A DNA stretch of 64,000 nt from Arenibacterium halophilum. Its GTDB lineage: Bacteria > Pseudomonadota > Alphaproteobacteria > Rhodobacterales > Rhodobacteraceae. The first letter of the stretch is position 1. Each line of letters opens with the position of its first letter. Positions 1 to 10,060 of the stretch are shown here, piece by piece. The stretch is from NCBI RefSeq assembly GCF_005938225.1, contig NZ_VCPC01000001.1, forward strand, positions 992,001 to 1,056,000. The letters are read 5' to 3'. The notes beneath the pieces are model-generated. The model ran no database searches, had not been told where the DNA came from, and was given only the letters and a program-made list of their open reading frames with translations. Both the position numbers and the translations under genes were made by a program.

Positions 1-1693
1 CTATACCTATGTCACCGACCCAACTGTACCGCGCGGCCCCCTGCCCGATCCTGTCGCCGATCCCGTGGCCGAAGCGGCAACACCCGAACGCGAACAACCC
101 GTCTCGGCGCCCGTGCCCGGCGGCCCGGTGCAGGACGTGATCGAGCAGGAGCTGGGCGTCGTCGGCGGCGCCGTGCGCACCGCGCTGACGGTCGAACCGC
201 GCGACGGGCGGCTTTGCGTGTTCATGCCGCCGGTCGAGTCGCTGGAAGATTATCTTGACCTGTTGCAAGTGGCCGAAAACTCGGCGCGAGAGCTGGGCCT
301 GCCCGTTCATATCGAAGGTTACGCACCGCCGCATGACCACCGGGTGAACGTGATCCGCGTCGCCCCCGACCCCGGCGTGATCGAGGTGAACATTCACCCC
401 GCCGCCACCTGGGCCGAGTGCGTGGAAACCACCCGCGCGGTGTACGAAGAGGCACGTCAGTGCCGCCTTGGCGCCGACAAGTTCATGATCGACGGCAAGC
501 ACACCGGCACCGGCGGCGGCAACCACGTCGTGGTGGGCGGCGAAACCCCGGATGACAGCCCGTTCCTGCGCCGCCCCGACCTGCTGCGCAGCCTGATCCT
601 GCACTGGCAGCGGCATCCCTCGCTGTCCTACCTGTTCTCGGGGCTGTTCATCGGCCCCACCAGCCAGGCGCCCCGCATCGACGAAGCCCGCCACGACACG
701 CTGTACGAGCTGGAAATCGCGCTGTCGCAAATCCCGAACCCGGAAGACGGCCCGCCGCCGCAGCCGTGGCTGGTGGATCGGCTGCTGCGCAACATCCTGA
801 TCGACGTGACCGGCAACACCCACCGGGCCGAGATCTGCATCGACAAGCTGTATTCCCCCGATGGCCCCACCGGGCGCCTTGGGCTGGTGGAATTCCGCGG
901 CTTCGAGATGCCGCCCGATCCCCAGATGAGCCTTGCGCAACAGGTGCTGATCCGGGCGCTGCTGGCGCGGTTCTGGGCCAGCCCGATCAAGGGCGCGCCG
1001 GTGCGCTGGGGCACCACCCTGCACGACCGCTTCATGCTGCCGCATTTCCTCTGGGCCGACTTCACCGAGGTGCTACGCGACCTGGGCGACCACGGGTTCA
1101 CCCTGCGCCCCGAATGGTACGAGGCGCAGGCCGAATTCCGCTTCCCCTTCTGCGGCGAGGTCGATTACGACGGCGTGCACCTGGAACTGCGGCAGGCGCT
1201 GGAGCCCTGGCATGTGATGGGTGAACGCGGCGCCATCGGCGGCACCGTGCGCTATACCGACAGCTCGGTCGAGCGGATGCAGGTTCAGCTGACCGCCGCC
1301 GACCCCGACCGCTATATCGTGGCCTGCAACCAGCGCCGCATTCCACTGGTCAAGGGCGCAGGCGCCGGGCAATCCGTGGGCGGCGTGCGCTTCAAGGCAT
1401 GGCAACCGGCCGAGGCGATGCACCCGGTTCTGCCCGTCAACGCGCCGCTGACCTTCGACATTTTTGATACGTGGACGGGCCGAGCGCTGGGTGGCTGCAC
1501 CTATCACGTCGCCCATCCGGGGGGCCGCAATTATGAGACATTCCCCGTAAATGGAAACGAGGCCGAGGCCCGCCGCCTTGCGCGGTTCGAGAAAATGGGC
1601 CACAGCATCGGCAGCTACTGGCCCGCACCCGAAACCCCGCACCGCGAGTTCCCGATGACACTCGACCTGCGGCGCGCCTCCGGTATCACCTGA
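1..1693 (+). CDS. DUF2126/transglutaminase-like protein, C-terminal part (5' end outside window)
   Basis: The open frame runs in from the left edge (first full codon at base 2), so about 563 C-terminal residues are present. The GTG at 65 is only an internal codon. The sequence matches the DUF2126 region of the large (about 1100-residue) proteins that carry an N-terminal transglutaminase-like domain; that domain would lie upstream of this window. Visible landmarks are [18 protein letters not shown] near the start and [21 protein letters not shown] near the end. It is followed after 54 bases by a circularly permuted ATP-grasp/alpha-E gene and then a transglutaminase, the usual partners of this family. 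Published comparative genomics of ATP-grasp amidoligases predicts that such clusters make or modify peptides; the actual substrate is unknown. Confidence 0.85.
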   Translation, partial: YTYVTDPTVPRGPLPDPVADPVAEAATPEREQPVSAPVPGGPVQDVIEQELGVVGGAVRTALTVEPRDGRLCVFMPPVESLEDYLDLLQVAENSARELGLPVHIEGYAPPHDHRVNVIRVAPDPGVIEVNIHPAATWAECVETTRAVYEEARQCRLGADKFMIDGKHTGTGGGNHVVVGGETPDDSPFLRRPDLLRSLILHWQRHPSLSYLFSGLFIGPTSQAPRIDEARHDTLYELEIALSQIPNPEDGPPPQPWLVDRLLRNILIDVTGNTHRAEICIDKLYSPDGPTGRLGLVEFRGFEMPPDPQMSLAQQVLIRALLARFWASPIKGAPVRWGTTLHDRFMLPHFLWADFTEVLRDLGDHGFTLRPEWYEAQAEFRFPFCGEVDYDGVHLELRQALEPWHVMGERGAIGGTVRYTDSSVERMQVQLTAADPDRYIVACNQRRIPLVKGAGAGQSVGGVRFKAWQPAEAMHPVLPVNAPLTFDIFDTWTGRALGGCTYHVAHPGGRNYETFPVNGNEAEARRLARFEKMGHSIGSYWPAPETPHREFPMTLDLRRASGIT

Positions 1694-1747
1694 TGACACC
1701 CCCGCCCCGCCCGCGCGAGGGCCCATGAAAGACCCGACCAAAGGACG

Positions 1748-4132
1748 ATGCAGGCCGAAACGCTGAACGATTTGCTGGCGGGCTACACCCCGCGCTCCGG
1801 GGTGGCAGACGAACTGTTCGCCGCCCCGGGTCAGCTGCGCCCGGTCTGGCAACCGCTAATCGACCATATGGCCGGCCTCGGCCCCGATGTGCTGGCCCAG
1901 CGCTTCGCGCGCGGCGATCAGTATCTTGCCGACGCGGGCGTCTATTTCCGCCAGCACACCGCCAGCGGATCGGACGAACGCAACTGGCCGCTGAGCCATG
2001 TTCCGGTGGTGATCGCCGCGCCGGAATGGCGCGCGCTGTCCGATGGCATCGTGCAGCGGGCCGAGCTGCTGGAACGGGTGATGGCCGATCTCTACGGCCC
2101 CGGGCGGCTGGTCAGCGACGGGCTGCTGCCCGCCGAACTGGTCGCGCAGAACAGCGAATGGCTGCGCCCTGTTGTGGGCACGCGCCCGCCCTCGGGGCAT
2201 TTCCTGCACTTCCTTGCCTTTGAAATCGGCCGCTCGCCCGATGGCAGTTGGTTCGTGCTGGGCGACCGCACACAGGCGCCCTCTGGTGCGGGCTTTGCGC
2301 TTGAAAACCGCATGGCGACCAGCCGGGTGTTCTTCGATCACTTCTCGGGGTCGAACGTGGAACGCCTGGCCGGGTTCTTCCGCGCCTTCCGCGATGCGGC
2401 CAACGGGCTGCGCCACGACGGGCAGGGCCGCGTCGCGATCCTGACACCGGGTCAGCACACCGATACCTATTTCGAACACGCCTATATCGCGCGCTACCTT
2501 GGCTTTCTGCTGCTGGAAGCGGACGATCTGAAAATCGACAACGGCCTGCTGACCGTGCGCACCGTCAGCGGCCCGGAACCGATCAGCGTGTTGTGGCGCA
2601 GGCTTGATTCCCGTTTCTCGGATCCGCTCGAACTTAGCGAAGAGTCGACCATCGGCACCCCCGGCATGGTTTCGGCGCTGCGGCAGGGCGCCGTGTCCAT
2701 GCTGAACTGCCTTGGCTCGGGCGTGCTGGAAACCCGCGCGATGATGGCCTTTTTGCCGCGCATCGCCCGCACCCTGCTGGGCGAGCCGCTGAAGCTGCCC
2801 AATATCGCGACATGGTGGTGCGGCCAGCCGCGCGAGCTGGACCATGTGCGCCGCACGCTCGACCGGATGATGATCGGCCCGGCGCAATCGACCCGCCTGC
2901 CCTTTGAAATCGATGGCGCGACCGTTCTTGGCGGATCCTTCCGCGGCAGCGCCCAGCGCCCGATCGACGACTGGCTCGCGACAGATGCACCGAACCTTGT
3001 CGGGCAAGAGGCGGTGACGCTGTCGACCACGCCGGCCATGATCGACGGCCAGCTTGTGCCGCGCCCCATGGTGGTGCGCGTCTTTGCCGCCCGCACGCCG
3101 CAGGGCTGGACGGTGATGCCCGGCGGCTATGCCCGCATCGGGCGCACCGAGGATCCGACCGCGCTGGCGATGCAGAACGGCGGTTCGGTTGCCGATGTCT
3201 GGATCGTGGGCGACAGGCCCGTGTCACGCGACAGCCTGACCGCCCAGCCCGATGGCCCCTATGTGCGCCGCGCCCCCGGTGTGCTGCCCAGTCGCGCCGC
3301 CGATAACCTCTATTGGCTTGGCCGCTATGTCGAACGCGCCGAAAGCCACGTGCGCCTGCTGCGCGCCTTCCACCTGCGCCGCGAGGATGCAGGCGACGCC
3401 GAAACCACGCTGATCGACCACCTGAGCCGCTTTATCTCGACCTTCGGTCTGGATACCGCCCAGCCGATGCCCACGGCCCTGCTGGCCCAGTTCGACACCG
3501 CGCTGAACTGCGCCGGCAAGGTGCGCGACCGGTTTTCTACCGATGGCTGGCACGCGCTGAACGACCTGGCCCACAGCGCGCACGCGATGGCGGGCACCGC
3601 CCAGCCGGGCGACGATGCCGCCCGCGCCATGACGGTGCTGCTGCGCAAGCTGGCGGGCTTCTCGGGCCTTGTGCACGAAAACATGTTCCGCTTCACCGGC
3701 TGGCGGTTCCTGTCGATGGGCCGCGCGCTGGAACGCGCCGATCACACGCTGGCGCTGCTGGAAACCTTTTGCGATCTCAAGGCCCCCGCCGGCAGCTTCG
3801 ATGTCGCGGTCGAGGTAGGCGACAGCGTCATCACCCATCGCCGCCGCTATGCCGTGGCCACCACGCGCAGCACGGTGATCGACCTGCTGGCGCTGGACGA
3901 AGGCAACCCGCGCTCGGTGATCTTTCAGGCCGACCTGCTGCGCCGCGAGGAAACCGAACTGCCCCGGCCCGAACATGGCCCCCGCATGACCGACCTTGGC
4001 CGCCGCATCCTGCGCCTGCAGACTGACCTTGCCACCATCACGCCCGAACGGCTGACCACCCGGCGCATCGGCGGGCTGCGGCGCGATTTTGCCGCCGTCT
4101 CCGAGGCGCTGACCGATCTGTATCTTGTCTGA
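1748..4132 (+). CDS. Circularly permuted type 2 ATP-grasp protein fused to alpha-E domain
   Basis: This 794-residue protein has two parts. Residues 1 to about 480 match the circularly permuted ATP-grasp family (landmarks YGPGRLVSDGLLP, FVLGDRTQAPSGAGFALENR, LPNIATWWCGQ). From about residue 515 an alpha-E domain begins at LPSRAADNLYWLGRYVERAE, a helical domain of unknown biochemical role. Many genomes encode the two parts as separate neighbouring genes; here they are one polypeptide. The ATP-grasp part is expected to ligate an amine to a carboxylate using ATP. The transglutaminase-fold proteins on both sides suggest it works on peptides or proteins. There is no signal peptide, so it should be cytoplasmic. 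Confidence 0.88.
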   Translation: MQAETLNDLLAGYTPRSGVADELFAAPGQLRPVWQPLIDHMAGLGPDVLAQRFARGDQYLADAGVYFRQHTASGSDERNWPLSHVPVVIAAPEWRALSDGIVQRAELLERVMADLYGPGRLVSDGLLPAELVAQNSEWLRPVVGTRPPSGHFLHFLAFEIGRSPDGSWFVLGDRTQAPSGAGFALENRMATSRVFFDHFSGSNVERLAGFFRAFRDAANGLRHDGQGRVAILTPGQHTDTYFEHAYIARYLGFLLLEADDLKIDNGLLTVRTVSGPEPISVLWRRLDSRFSDPLELSEESTIGTPGMVSALRQGAVSMLNCLGSGVLETRAMMAFLPRIARTLLGEPLKLPNIATWWCGQPRELDHVRRTLDRMMIGPAQSTRLPFEIDGATVLGGSFRGSAQRPIDDWLATDAPNLVGQEAVTLSTTPAMIDGQLVPRPMVVRVFAARTPQGWTVMPGGYARIGRTEDPTALAMQNGGSVADVWIVGDRPVSRDSLTAQPDGPYVRRAPGVLPSRAADNLYWLGRYVERAESHVRLLRAFHLRREDAGDAETTLIDHLSRFISTFGLDTAQPMPTALLAQFDTALNCAGKVRDRFSTDGWHALNDLAHSAHAMAGTAQPGDDAARAMTVLLRKLAGFSGLVHENMFRFTGWRFLSMGRALERADHTLALLETFCDLKAPAGSFDVAVEVGDSVITHRRRYAVATTRSTVIDLLALDEGNPRSVIFQADLLRREETELPRPEHGPRMTDLGRRILRLQTDLATITPERLTTRRIGGLRRDFAAVSEALTDLYLV

Positions 4133-4174
4133 CATCCGGCCCACCCGCGCGCGCCCCGTATCGGAAGACCTGAC

Positions 4175-5056
4175 ATGCCAGTGATCTACGACATCACGCT
4201 TGAAATCGGCTACCGCTATGAACGCGCCGCCGGGTCCAGCCGGACGCTGCTGCGGATGCTGCCGCCGACGCGGGTCGACCAGCAATTGCTCTCGGGCGCA
4301 GTCACCGTGTCGCCCCCGCCGGATTTCCGGCTGGATCGCACCGATTTCTTCGGCAACGCCATGACGGAAATCGCCCATACCGCGCCGGTGCAGGAAACGA
4401 AATTCCGCTTTCAGGGCCGTGTGCGCCGCAGCCCCAACATCAACCCGATGGATCTGTCCTGCCCCTATGACCGCCTGCCCAGCGATCTGGCCGCGACCCG
4501 CAGCATCGACGCCCTGTCGCCGCATCATTTTCTGGGCCGCAGCGACCGCGTGACCCCCGGCGGCGATATCGCCGATTTCGCCCAAAGCATTGCCGAACCG
4601 GGCATGACCACACGCGCGCTGGTGCAGGCGGTGTCGTCGCGGCTGCACTCGGAAATGGCCTTCGATCCGGTCGCAACCGAAGTCACCACCGCCCCGGACG
4701 AGGCGTTTCGCGCCCGTCGCGGCGTCTGTCAGGATTTCTCGCATATCGCGATTTCCGCGTTGCGCACGCTGGGGATTCCGGCGGGCTATGTCAGCGGCTT
4801 CCTACGCACCCTCCCGCCGCCCGGGCAGGAAAGGCTCGAGGGCGCCGACGCGATGCACGCCTGGGTGCGGGCGTGGTGCGGGGCCGAAACCGGCTGGGTC
4901 GAAATCGATCCGACCAATGCGATCTGGGCCGAAGAAGATCACATCGTGGTCGCCGTGGGCCGCGACTATGCCGATGTCGCCCCGGTCAAGGGATCGTTGC
5001 GCGCCACCGGCGGGCAGAAATCGACCCATAGCGTGGATGTCGTCCCCGTCGACTGA
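4175..5056 (+). CDS. Transglutaminase-like cysteine protease family protein
   Basis: This 293-residue protein has an N-terminal beta-rich region typical of bacterial transglutaminase-family proteins, then the papain-like core. The catalytic triad can be read directly: Cys at about residue 185 in RRGVCQDFSH, His at about 228 in DAMHAWVRAW, and Asp at about 245 in EIDPTNA. No signal peptide is visible. It is the last gene of the DUF2126 / ATP-grasp-alpha-E / transglutaminase unit and starts 42 bases after the ATP-grasp gene. Proteins of this type are thought to hydrolyse or transfer amide bonds. The physiological substrate of this conserved unit is not known. Confidence 0.9.
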   Translation: MPVIYDITLEIGYRYERAAGSSRTLLRMLPPTRVDQQLLSGAVTVSPPPDFRLDRTDFFGNAMTEIAHTAPVQETKFRFQGRVRRSPNINPMDLSCPYDRLPSDLAATRSIDALSPHHFLGRSDRVTPGGDIADFAQSIAEPGMTTRALVQAVSSRLHSEMAFDPVATEVTTAPDEAFRARRGVCQDFSHIAISALRTLGIPAGYVSGFLRTLPPPGQERLEGADAMHAWVRAWCGAETGWVEIDPTNAIWAEEDHIVVAVGRDYADVAPVKGSLRATGGQKSTHSVDVVPVD

Positions 5057-5134
5057 CACGCCAAGCGGGCTTGCAATGTTATCGCAAACATAGCAGGAGT
5101 CTGCCCGATCCCTGCCACCTGAAGGAACGGCCCC

Positions 5135-6061
5135 ATGATCCTGTGCTGCGGAGAAGCCCTGATCGACATGATCCCCGGCACCACCCCCGACGGCGCGGCG
5201 GCCCTGGTGCCTTTGGTGGGCGGCGCGGTGTTCAACACCGCCATCGCGCTGGGCCGTCTTGGCGCGCCGGTCGCCATGTGGACGGGGCTGTCGCGCGACC
5301 GTTTCGGGCGGCAGCTGGATCGCGCCTTGCAGGACGCGGGCGTCGATACCGCGCTGGTCACGCGCAGCGACCGGCCCACAACGCTGGCTTTTGTCGATCT
5401 GGTCGACGGGCAGGCCAGCTATCTGTTTTACGACGAAAACTCCGCCGGGCGGATGCTGCATCGGGCGGATATCCCCGCCCTGCCCGACACGGTGGACCTG
5501 CTGTATTTCGGCGGCATCAGCCTGTGCAACCCGCCAGCCGCCGACAGCTATGCCGCGCTGGCCGCGCAGCAGGCCGGCCGCCGCGCCATCGTGATCGACC
5601 CGAACATCCGCCCCGGGTTCATCAGCGACGAACCCGCCTATCGCGTGCGGCTGAACGGAATGCTGGCGCTGGCCGATCTGGTCAAGGTCTCGGATGACGA
5701 TCTGGCGTGGATCTGCCCTGATGCCACCGACGACGCCGCCCGCGTGCGCAGACTGCAAGACATGGGCGCGCGCATCGTGGTGGTGACGCGCGGCGGCGAT
5801 GGTGCCGTGGGATATTTGCCCGGCGGGCAAACCGTCACCGTGCCCGCCGTGCCCGCGCAGGTGGTCGATACCGTGGGCGCGGGCGATACCTTCAACGCCG
5901 GGATGCTGGCGCGGGCGCAGGCACTGGGCCTGCTGTCACGCGAGGCGCTGGCCGCCCTCACGCCCGACGCGCTGGCCGACATCCTGTCCTACGGCGCGCG
6001 CGTTGCCGCCGTGACCGTGTCGCGCGCCGGGGCGAACCCGCCCTGGCGGCACGAGATCTAG
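5135..6061 (+). CDS. PfkB-family carbohydrate kinase (probable fructokinase)
   Basis: This 308-residue protein is a standard-length ribokinase/PfkB sugar kinase that transfers phosphate from ATP to a sugar. The N-terminal motif CCGEALIDMIPG followed by GGAVFNTAIALGRLG is the substrate-binding signature. The C-terminal DTVGAGDTFNAGML carries the catalytic Asp and the anion hole. The overall pattern resembles bacterial fructokinases (ScrK/Frk), but sugar specificity cannot be proved from sequence. The gene is preceded by the transglutaminase unit and its last four bases overlap the convergent aminotransferase gene, so the two genes have no room for a terminator between them. Confidence 0.88.
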   Translation: MILCCGEALIDMIPGTTPDGAAALVPLVGGAVFNTAIALGRLGAPVAMWTGLSRDRFGRQLDRALQDAGVDTALVTRSDRPTTLAFVDLVDGQASYLFYDENSAGRMLHRADIPALPDTVDLLYFGGISLCNPPAADSYAALAAQQAGRRAIVIDPNIRPGFISDEPAYRVRLNGMLALADLVKVSDDDLAWICPDATDDAARVRRLQDMGARIVVVTRGGDGAVGYLPGGQTVTVPAVPAQVVDTVGAGDTFNAGMLARAQALGLLSREALAALTPDALADILSYGARVAAVTVSRAGANPPWRHEI

Positions 6062-7224
6062 CGTTCGAGGAACTCTTTCATCCGGCCCAGCGCGCGGCGG
6101 ATGTTGTCCTCGGAATTGGCATAGCTGATGCGGATATACCCCTCGCCCAGCACGCCGAAATCGGGGCCGCCGATGGTGGCAATACCCGCGTCCTCAAGCA
6201 GGGCGCTCGCCAGCTTCTTGGCCTGCCATCCGGTGCCCGAGATGTTCGGAAACGCATAGAACGCGCCCTTGGGCACCACGCAGGACACCCCCGGCATCGC
6301 GTTCAGCAGCTCGACCACCACGCGGCGGCGCGCGTCAAAGGCCGCGCCCATTTCGGCCACCGCGTCCTGTGGGCCCGTCAACGCCGCCAGCGCGCCGAAC
6401 TGCGCGGGCGTGTTCACGCAGGACCAGGCGTTCACCGCCAGCTTGCGCGCCTTGTCATACAGCGCATCGGGCCAGACAGCCCAGCCCAGCCGCCAGCCGG
6501 TCATCGCATAGGTTTTTGACCAGCCGTTCAACAAGATCAGCCGGTCGCGAATCTCGGGGTAATCCAGCAGCGTGACGTGTTTTTCACCGTCATAGAGCAT
6601 CTGGTCGTAAATCTCGTCCGACATCACGGCGACCTCGGGCCAGTCTGCCAGCCCCGCCACCAGCGCGTCGATTTCCGCCTTGGGCGTCACCCCGCCACAG
6701 GGATTGGCGGGCGAGTTCACGATGATCAGCCGGGTGCGATCAGAGATCAGGCCCAGCGTTTCCTCGGCCGAGAAGGCAAAGCCGTTTTCCTCGCGGATCG
6801 GGATCGGCACCGGGGTCGCGCCGGTGAATTCGATCATCGAGCGATAGATCGGAAACCCCGGATCGGGATACATGATTTCCACGCCCGGCTGACCGAACAT
6901 CAGGATCGCGGTGAACATCGTCACCTTGCCGCCGGGCACCACCATCACGTTGTCGGGGTTTACCTCGGCATTGAAACGGCGGTGCAGATCGGCGGCCACC
7001 GCCTCGCGCAGCGGCGGGATGCCGGTGGCGGCGGTGTAGCCATGCTGCCCGTCGTGCAGCGCCTTCACCGCGGCTTCGACGATATGCTCGGGCGTCGGAA
7101 AATCCGGCTGACCGATGCCAAGGTTGATGATGTCACGCCCCTGATCGGCCAGCGCATTGGCCCGCGCCAGCACGGCAAAGGCGTTTTCCTCGCCGATCCT
7201 GTCGAAATTCGCTACCGTCTGCAT
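6058..7224 (-). CDS. Pyridoxal-phosphate aminotransferase, class I/II (aspartate aminotransferase-like)
   Basis: This 388-residue enzyme belongs to the fold-type I aminotransferases. LGIGQPDFPTPEHIVEAA lies near the N-terminus. The Schiff-base lysine is in NGWSKTYAMTGWRLGW (SKxxxMTGxR signature). SPANPCGG supplies the usual Asn contact and the C-terminal IRISYAN carries the carboxylate-binding Arg. It is expected to be a cytoplasmic dimer that exchanges amino groups between an amino acid and a 2-oxo acid. The exact donor is not clear. It lies 80 bases downstream of the MarR gene on the same strand, so the two could be co-transcribed. Confidence 0.9.
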   Translation of the reverse strand: MQTVANFDRIGEENAFAVLARANALADQGRDIINLGIGQPDFPTPEHIVEAAVKALHDGQHGYTAATGIPPLREAVAADLHRRFNAEVNPDNVMVVPGGKVTMFTAILMFGQPGVEIMYPDPGFPIYRSMIEFTGATPVPIPIREENGFAFSAEETLGLISDRTRLIIVNSPANPCGGVTPKAEIDALVAGLADWPEVAVMSDEIYDQMLYDGEKHVTLLDYPEIRDRLILLNGWSKTYAMTGWRLGWAVWPDALYDKARKLAVNAWSCVNTPAQFGALAALTGPQDAVAEMGAAFDARRRVVVELLNAMPGVSCVVPKGAFYAFPNISGTGWQAKKLASALLEDAGIATIGGPDFGVLGEGYIRISYANSEDNIRRALGRMKEFLER

Positions 7225-7304
7225 GGCACCCCTCCCTTATGGTCCGCGACCGCAGGGCTACACCGAACTGAAGAGCGATGCCAGCGCGCTAGAAGGCCCC
7301 GATC

Positions 7305-7802
7305 TTAAAAGGCATTCTGGCGCACGTTGCCAAGAATGCGCTGCAAGGTGCCCACGAATTGCTGCATCTCTGCGGGCTCGATGCCGTCGAACATGCGGCG
7401 ATAGCTGTGCCACATGATCGGCCAGACACGCTCAAACTCGGCCCGGCCTTCGTCGGTCAGGTACATCTCGCGCACGCGGCCGTCGGTGGCGCGTTCAACC
7501 CGGCGCACCAGCCCGGCGGTTTCCAGCGCCTCGAGCGTGCGGCTCATCGTCGATTGCTCGGTCACGGCATAAACCGACAGCTCGTTTATGGTCAGCCCCG
7601 GCACCACCGCCATCACCGCCAGCGCCCGCATCTTGGCCGTGTTCAGGTTGTTCGACCGCAACGCGCCGGTCAGGTCGTCGTTATACCGGCCCATGATGCG
7701 GTTCAGCAGGTAGGGGGCAAAGTTGTTCAGCCCGATTTCGCCCAACGTCTCGCCCGCGACGGGCGGCTCCTGCACGGTGTCATTTTCGGCCATAGGTGTC
7801 AT
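7305..7802 (-). CDS. MarR-family transcriptional regulator
   Basis: This 165-residue protein has a winged-helix MarR core: LTINELSVYAVTEQSTMSRTLEALETAGLVRR is the helix-turn-helix with its recognition helix, and RATDGRVREMYLTDEGRAEF is the wing. Such proteins are dimeric repressors that release DNA on binding small phenolic or acyl ligands. It is divergent from the IclR gene and precedes the aminotransferase gene on the same strand, so either neighbour could be a target. No clear Shine-Dalgarno sequence precedes the ATG at 7802; the in-frame ATG at 7793 is an alternative start. Confidence 0.9.
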   Translation of the reverse strand: MTPMAENDTVQEPPVAGETLGEIGLNNFAPYLLNRIMGRYNDDLTGALRSNNLNTAKMRALAVMAVVPGLTINELSVYAVTEQSTMSRTLEALETAGLVRRVERATDGRVREMYLTDEGRAEFERVWPIMWHSYRRMFDGIEPAEMQQFVGTLQRILGNVRQNAF

Positions 7803-7990
7803 TTTTCACTAAGTTCCGGAATTGGCGCCCCTGATTGCCCGAACCGATCGAAAATACAACGAAAAACGCAAGGCGCGCGCGGTTTCAGTGCAAATGCATA
7901 CTGGCCGCGCCTTTGCCAAGCGGTTAATCTTGCGTGCACCCCGCCCGGCACCGCCCGTGGAGGGGCCCAGAGGCAAGGAAGTCATCAGAC

Positions 7991-8824
7991 GTGAGAAAAC
8001 GCAGCCCCGGCACCGATGACGACGGTGCCCAACCCAATGGCCAGCACGAACGCCAGTTCATTACCTCGTTGCATCGCGGCCTCGAAGTGCTGCGCGCCTT
8101 CCGCCCCGACGACCGCGCGGGCCTGTCGAACGGCGATCTGGCCGAGCGCACCGGCCTGCCCAACTCCACCGTGTCACGGCTGACCTATACGCTGCTGACG
8201 ACGGGCTATCTGAATTACGACGCGGTGACCGGGCGGTATCGCATGGGGGTCCCGGTGCTGAGCCTTGGCTACGCCTGCCTGTCGTCAATGCCGCTGCGCG
8301 ACACCGCGCAAACCTATATGCAGACGCTGGCGGATGCCTGCGGCGAAGGTATCATGGTGGCGCTTGGCAGCCGCGATGAACGCACCATGACCTATTTCGC
8401 CTGCGCCCGCTCGCGCAGCGTCGTGGCGCTCCAGCTTGGCGTCGGCTCGCGCATTTCGCTGGCGCGGTCGGCCATGGGCCGGGCCTGGCTGGCGGGCTGT
8501 TCTGCCACGGAACGCGAGGCGCTGATGGCCGATCTTGAGGCACATACGCAGCCGCGCACAACCTGGCCCGCAATCCGCGCCGGGATCGAGGACGCGGTGA
8601 AACAGGTTGCGCAGCAGGGCTATTACGCGAACCATGGTGAATGGCAGGCTGGCGTCAACGCGGTGGCCGTGCCCCTGCGCAGCACCGATCCCGATCTGCC
8701 TCTGCTGGGCCTGAACCTTGGCGGACCATCGCATTACCTGCCCGCAGACCGACTGCCCGAGGTCGGCAAACGTCTGGTCGAACTGGCCACAACCCTAAGC
8801 CAGCGCATGACAGCCAATTTCTGA
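7991..8824 (+). CDS. IclR-family transcriptional regulator
   Basis: The start chosen is GTG at 7991 because AAGGAAG lies about 10 bases upstream; an in-frame ATG at 7934 has no comparable ribosome site. The resulting protein has 277 residues. FITSLHRGLEVLRAF begins the N-terminal helix-turn-helix domain, with GLPNSTVSRLTYTLLTTGYL as the recognition region. The rest is the IclR effector-binding domain, ending with the typical LVELATTLSQRM helix. IclR proteins bind small metabolites and control neighbouring catabolic genes. The nitronate monooxygenase gene 96 bases downstream on the same strand is the most likely partner. Confidence 0.92.
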   Translation: MRKRSPGTDDDGAQPNGQHERQFITSLHRGLEVLRAFRPDDRAGLSNGDLAERTGLPNSTVSRLTYTLLTTGYLNYDAVTGRYRMGVPVLSLGYACLSSMPLRDTAQTYMQTLADACGEGIMVALGSRDERTMTYFACARSRSVVALQLGVGSRISLARSAMGRAWLAGCSATEREALMADLEAHTQPRTTWPAIRAGIEDAVKQVAQQGYYANHGEWQAGVNAVAVPLRSTDPDLPLLGLNLGGPSHYLPADRLPEVGKRLVELATTLSQRMTANF

Positions 8825-8920
8825 CGCCGCGTTCCGCTTTGTGCGGCGCGCGCGCTGGCTTATCCCCGTATCAGCACCGCCGCGCCCCTTTCCGCGCGCG
8901 CTTCGAAGGAGGACACCCCC

Positions 8921-9904
8921 GTGACCATGCCCGCCATGTTCGACAATCTGCGCCTGCCGATGATCGGCTCGCCCCTGTTCATCATCTCGAACCCCGACCT
9001 GGTGATTGCCCAGTGCAAGGCCGGGATCGTCGGCGCCTTTCCCGCCCTCAACGCGCGTGAGAAAGAAGGCGAGCCGATCGAACTGGAACGCTGGCTGACA
9101 CGCATCACCGAGGAACTCGACCGCCACAATCAGGCCAACCCCGACACCCCCGCCGCGCCCTACGCCGTGAACCAGATCGTGCACCGCTCGAACGCGCGGC
9201 TGGAGCGCGATGTGGAAATCTGCGCGAAGTACAACGTGCCGGTCTGGATCACCTCGCTGGGCGCGCAGGAATGGGTGAACGAGGCCGCGCATGGCTGCGG
9301 GGGCATTTCCCTGCATGACGTGATCAACAACCGCTTTGCCCGCAAGGCCATCGAAAAGGGCGCCGACGGGCTGATCGCCGTGGCCGCCGGGGCTGGCGGC
9401 CATGCCGGGGCGCTGTCGCCCTTCGCGCTGGTGCAGGAGATCCGCACGTGGTTCGACGGCCCGCTGTTCCTGTCGGGCGCCATCGCGCGCGGCGACAGCA
9501 TCCTTGCGGCACAGGCGATGGGCGCCGATGGCGGCTATGTCGGCTCGGCCTTCATCGCCACGGAAGAGGCCAACGCCGACGCCGCCTACAAGCAGATGAT
9601 CGTGGACCATGGCGCAAACGACATCGTCTATTCCGACCTGTTCACCGGGGTCTGGGGCAACTACCTGAAACCCTCGATTGCCAAGGCCGGGATGGACCCG
9701 GACAACCTTGAACGCTCGGACCCGTCGAACATGGATTTCGGCGAAGACCGGCAAAAGCCGAAAAGCTGGAAGGAAATCTGGGGCTCGGGCCAGGGCATCG
9801 GCGCGGTGGGCGACGTTCTGCCCGCCGCCGAACTGGTCAACCGGCTGGAGCGCGAATATCGCGCGGCATGGAACCGGCTGCAATCCGCCGTAAAGCCCGC
9901 CTGA
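8921..9904 (+). CDS. Nitronate monooxygenase / 2-nitropropane dioxygenase-family FMN enzyme
   Basis: This 327-residue TIM-barrel flavoprotein matches the nitronate monooxygenase family. RLPMIGSPLFIISNPDLVIAQ is the N-terminal FMN-site signature, AAGAGGHAGALSPFALV contains the family AGGH motif, and LSGAIARGDSILAAQAMGADGGYVGSAF is the phosphate-binding end of the barrel. It should oxidise alkyl nitronates or related compounds with FMN and oxygen. A strong GGAGG ribosome site precedes GTG 8921; ATG 8927 is an alternative start two codons in. The IclR gene lies just upstream on the same strand. Confidence 0.9.
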   Translation: MTMPAMFDNLRLPMIGSPLFIISNPDLVIAQCKAGIVGAFPALNAREKEGEPIELERWLTRITEELDRHNQANPDTPAAPYAVNQIVHRSNARLERDVEICAKYNVPVWITSLGAQEWVNEAAHGCGGISLHDVINNRFARKAIEKGADGLIAVAAGAGGHAGALSPFALVQEIRTWFDGPLFLSGAIARGDSILAAQAMGADGGYVGSAFIATEEANADAAYKQMIVDHGANDIVYSDLFTGVWGNYLKPSIAKAGMDPDNLERSDPSNMDFGEDRQKPKSWKEIWGSGQGIGAVGDVLPAAELVNRLEREYRAAWNRLQSAVKPA

Positions 9905-9927
9905 TCGGCCATATTCCGCGGGCAACG

Positions 9928-9959
9928 CCTTCACATTCCGGTCACTGGAATTGTGAAGG
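9928..9959. terminator. Inverted repeat after the nitronate monooxygenase gene
   Basis: CCTTCACATTCC and GGAATTGTGAAGG form a 12-bp stem with one bulged base and a 7-base loop. There is no T-run, so this may be a factor-dependent terminator or an operator for the outer-membrane protein gene at 10061. Confidence 0.4.
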
Positions 9960-10060
9960 AACCCCTTGCACCTACATCCGTTGAACTGACACGCGCCGCC
10001 AAAGGCCGCCCATTTCCGGGCGGCCCGGTGAATGGCGCGACATGACTACGGAGTGAGCAT

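Noticed and set aside
3224-4744. 506-codon minus-strand open frame opposite the ATP-grasp/alpha-E and transglutaminase genes
   Set aside because: No domain, no ribosome site, and the plus-strand genes are well supported.
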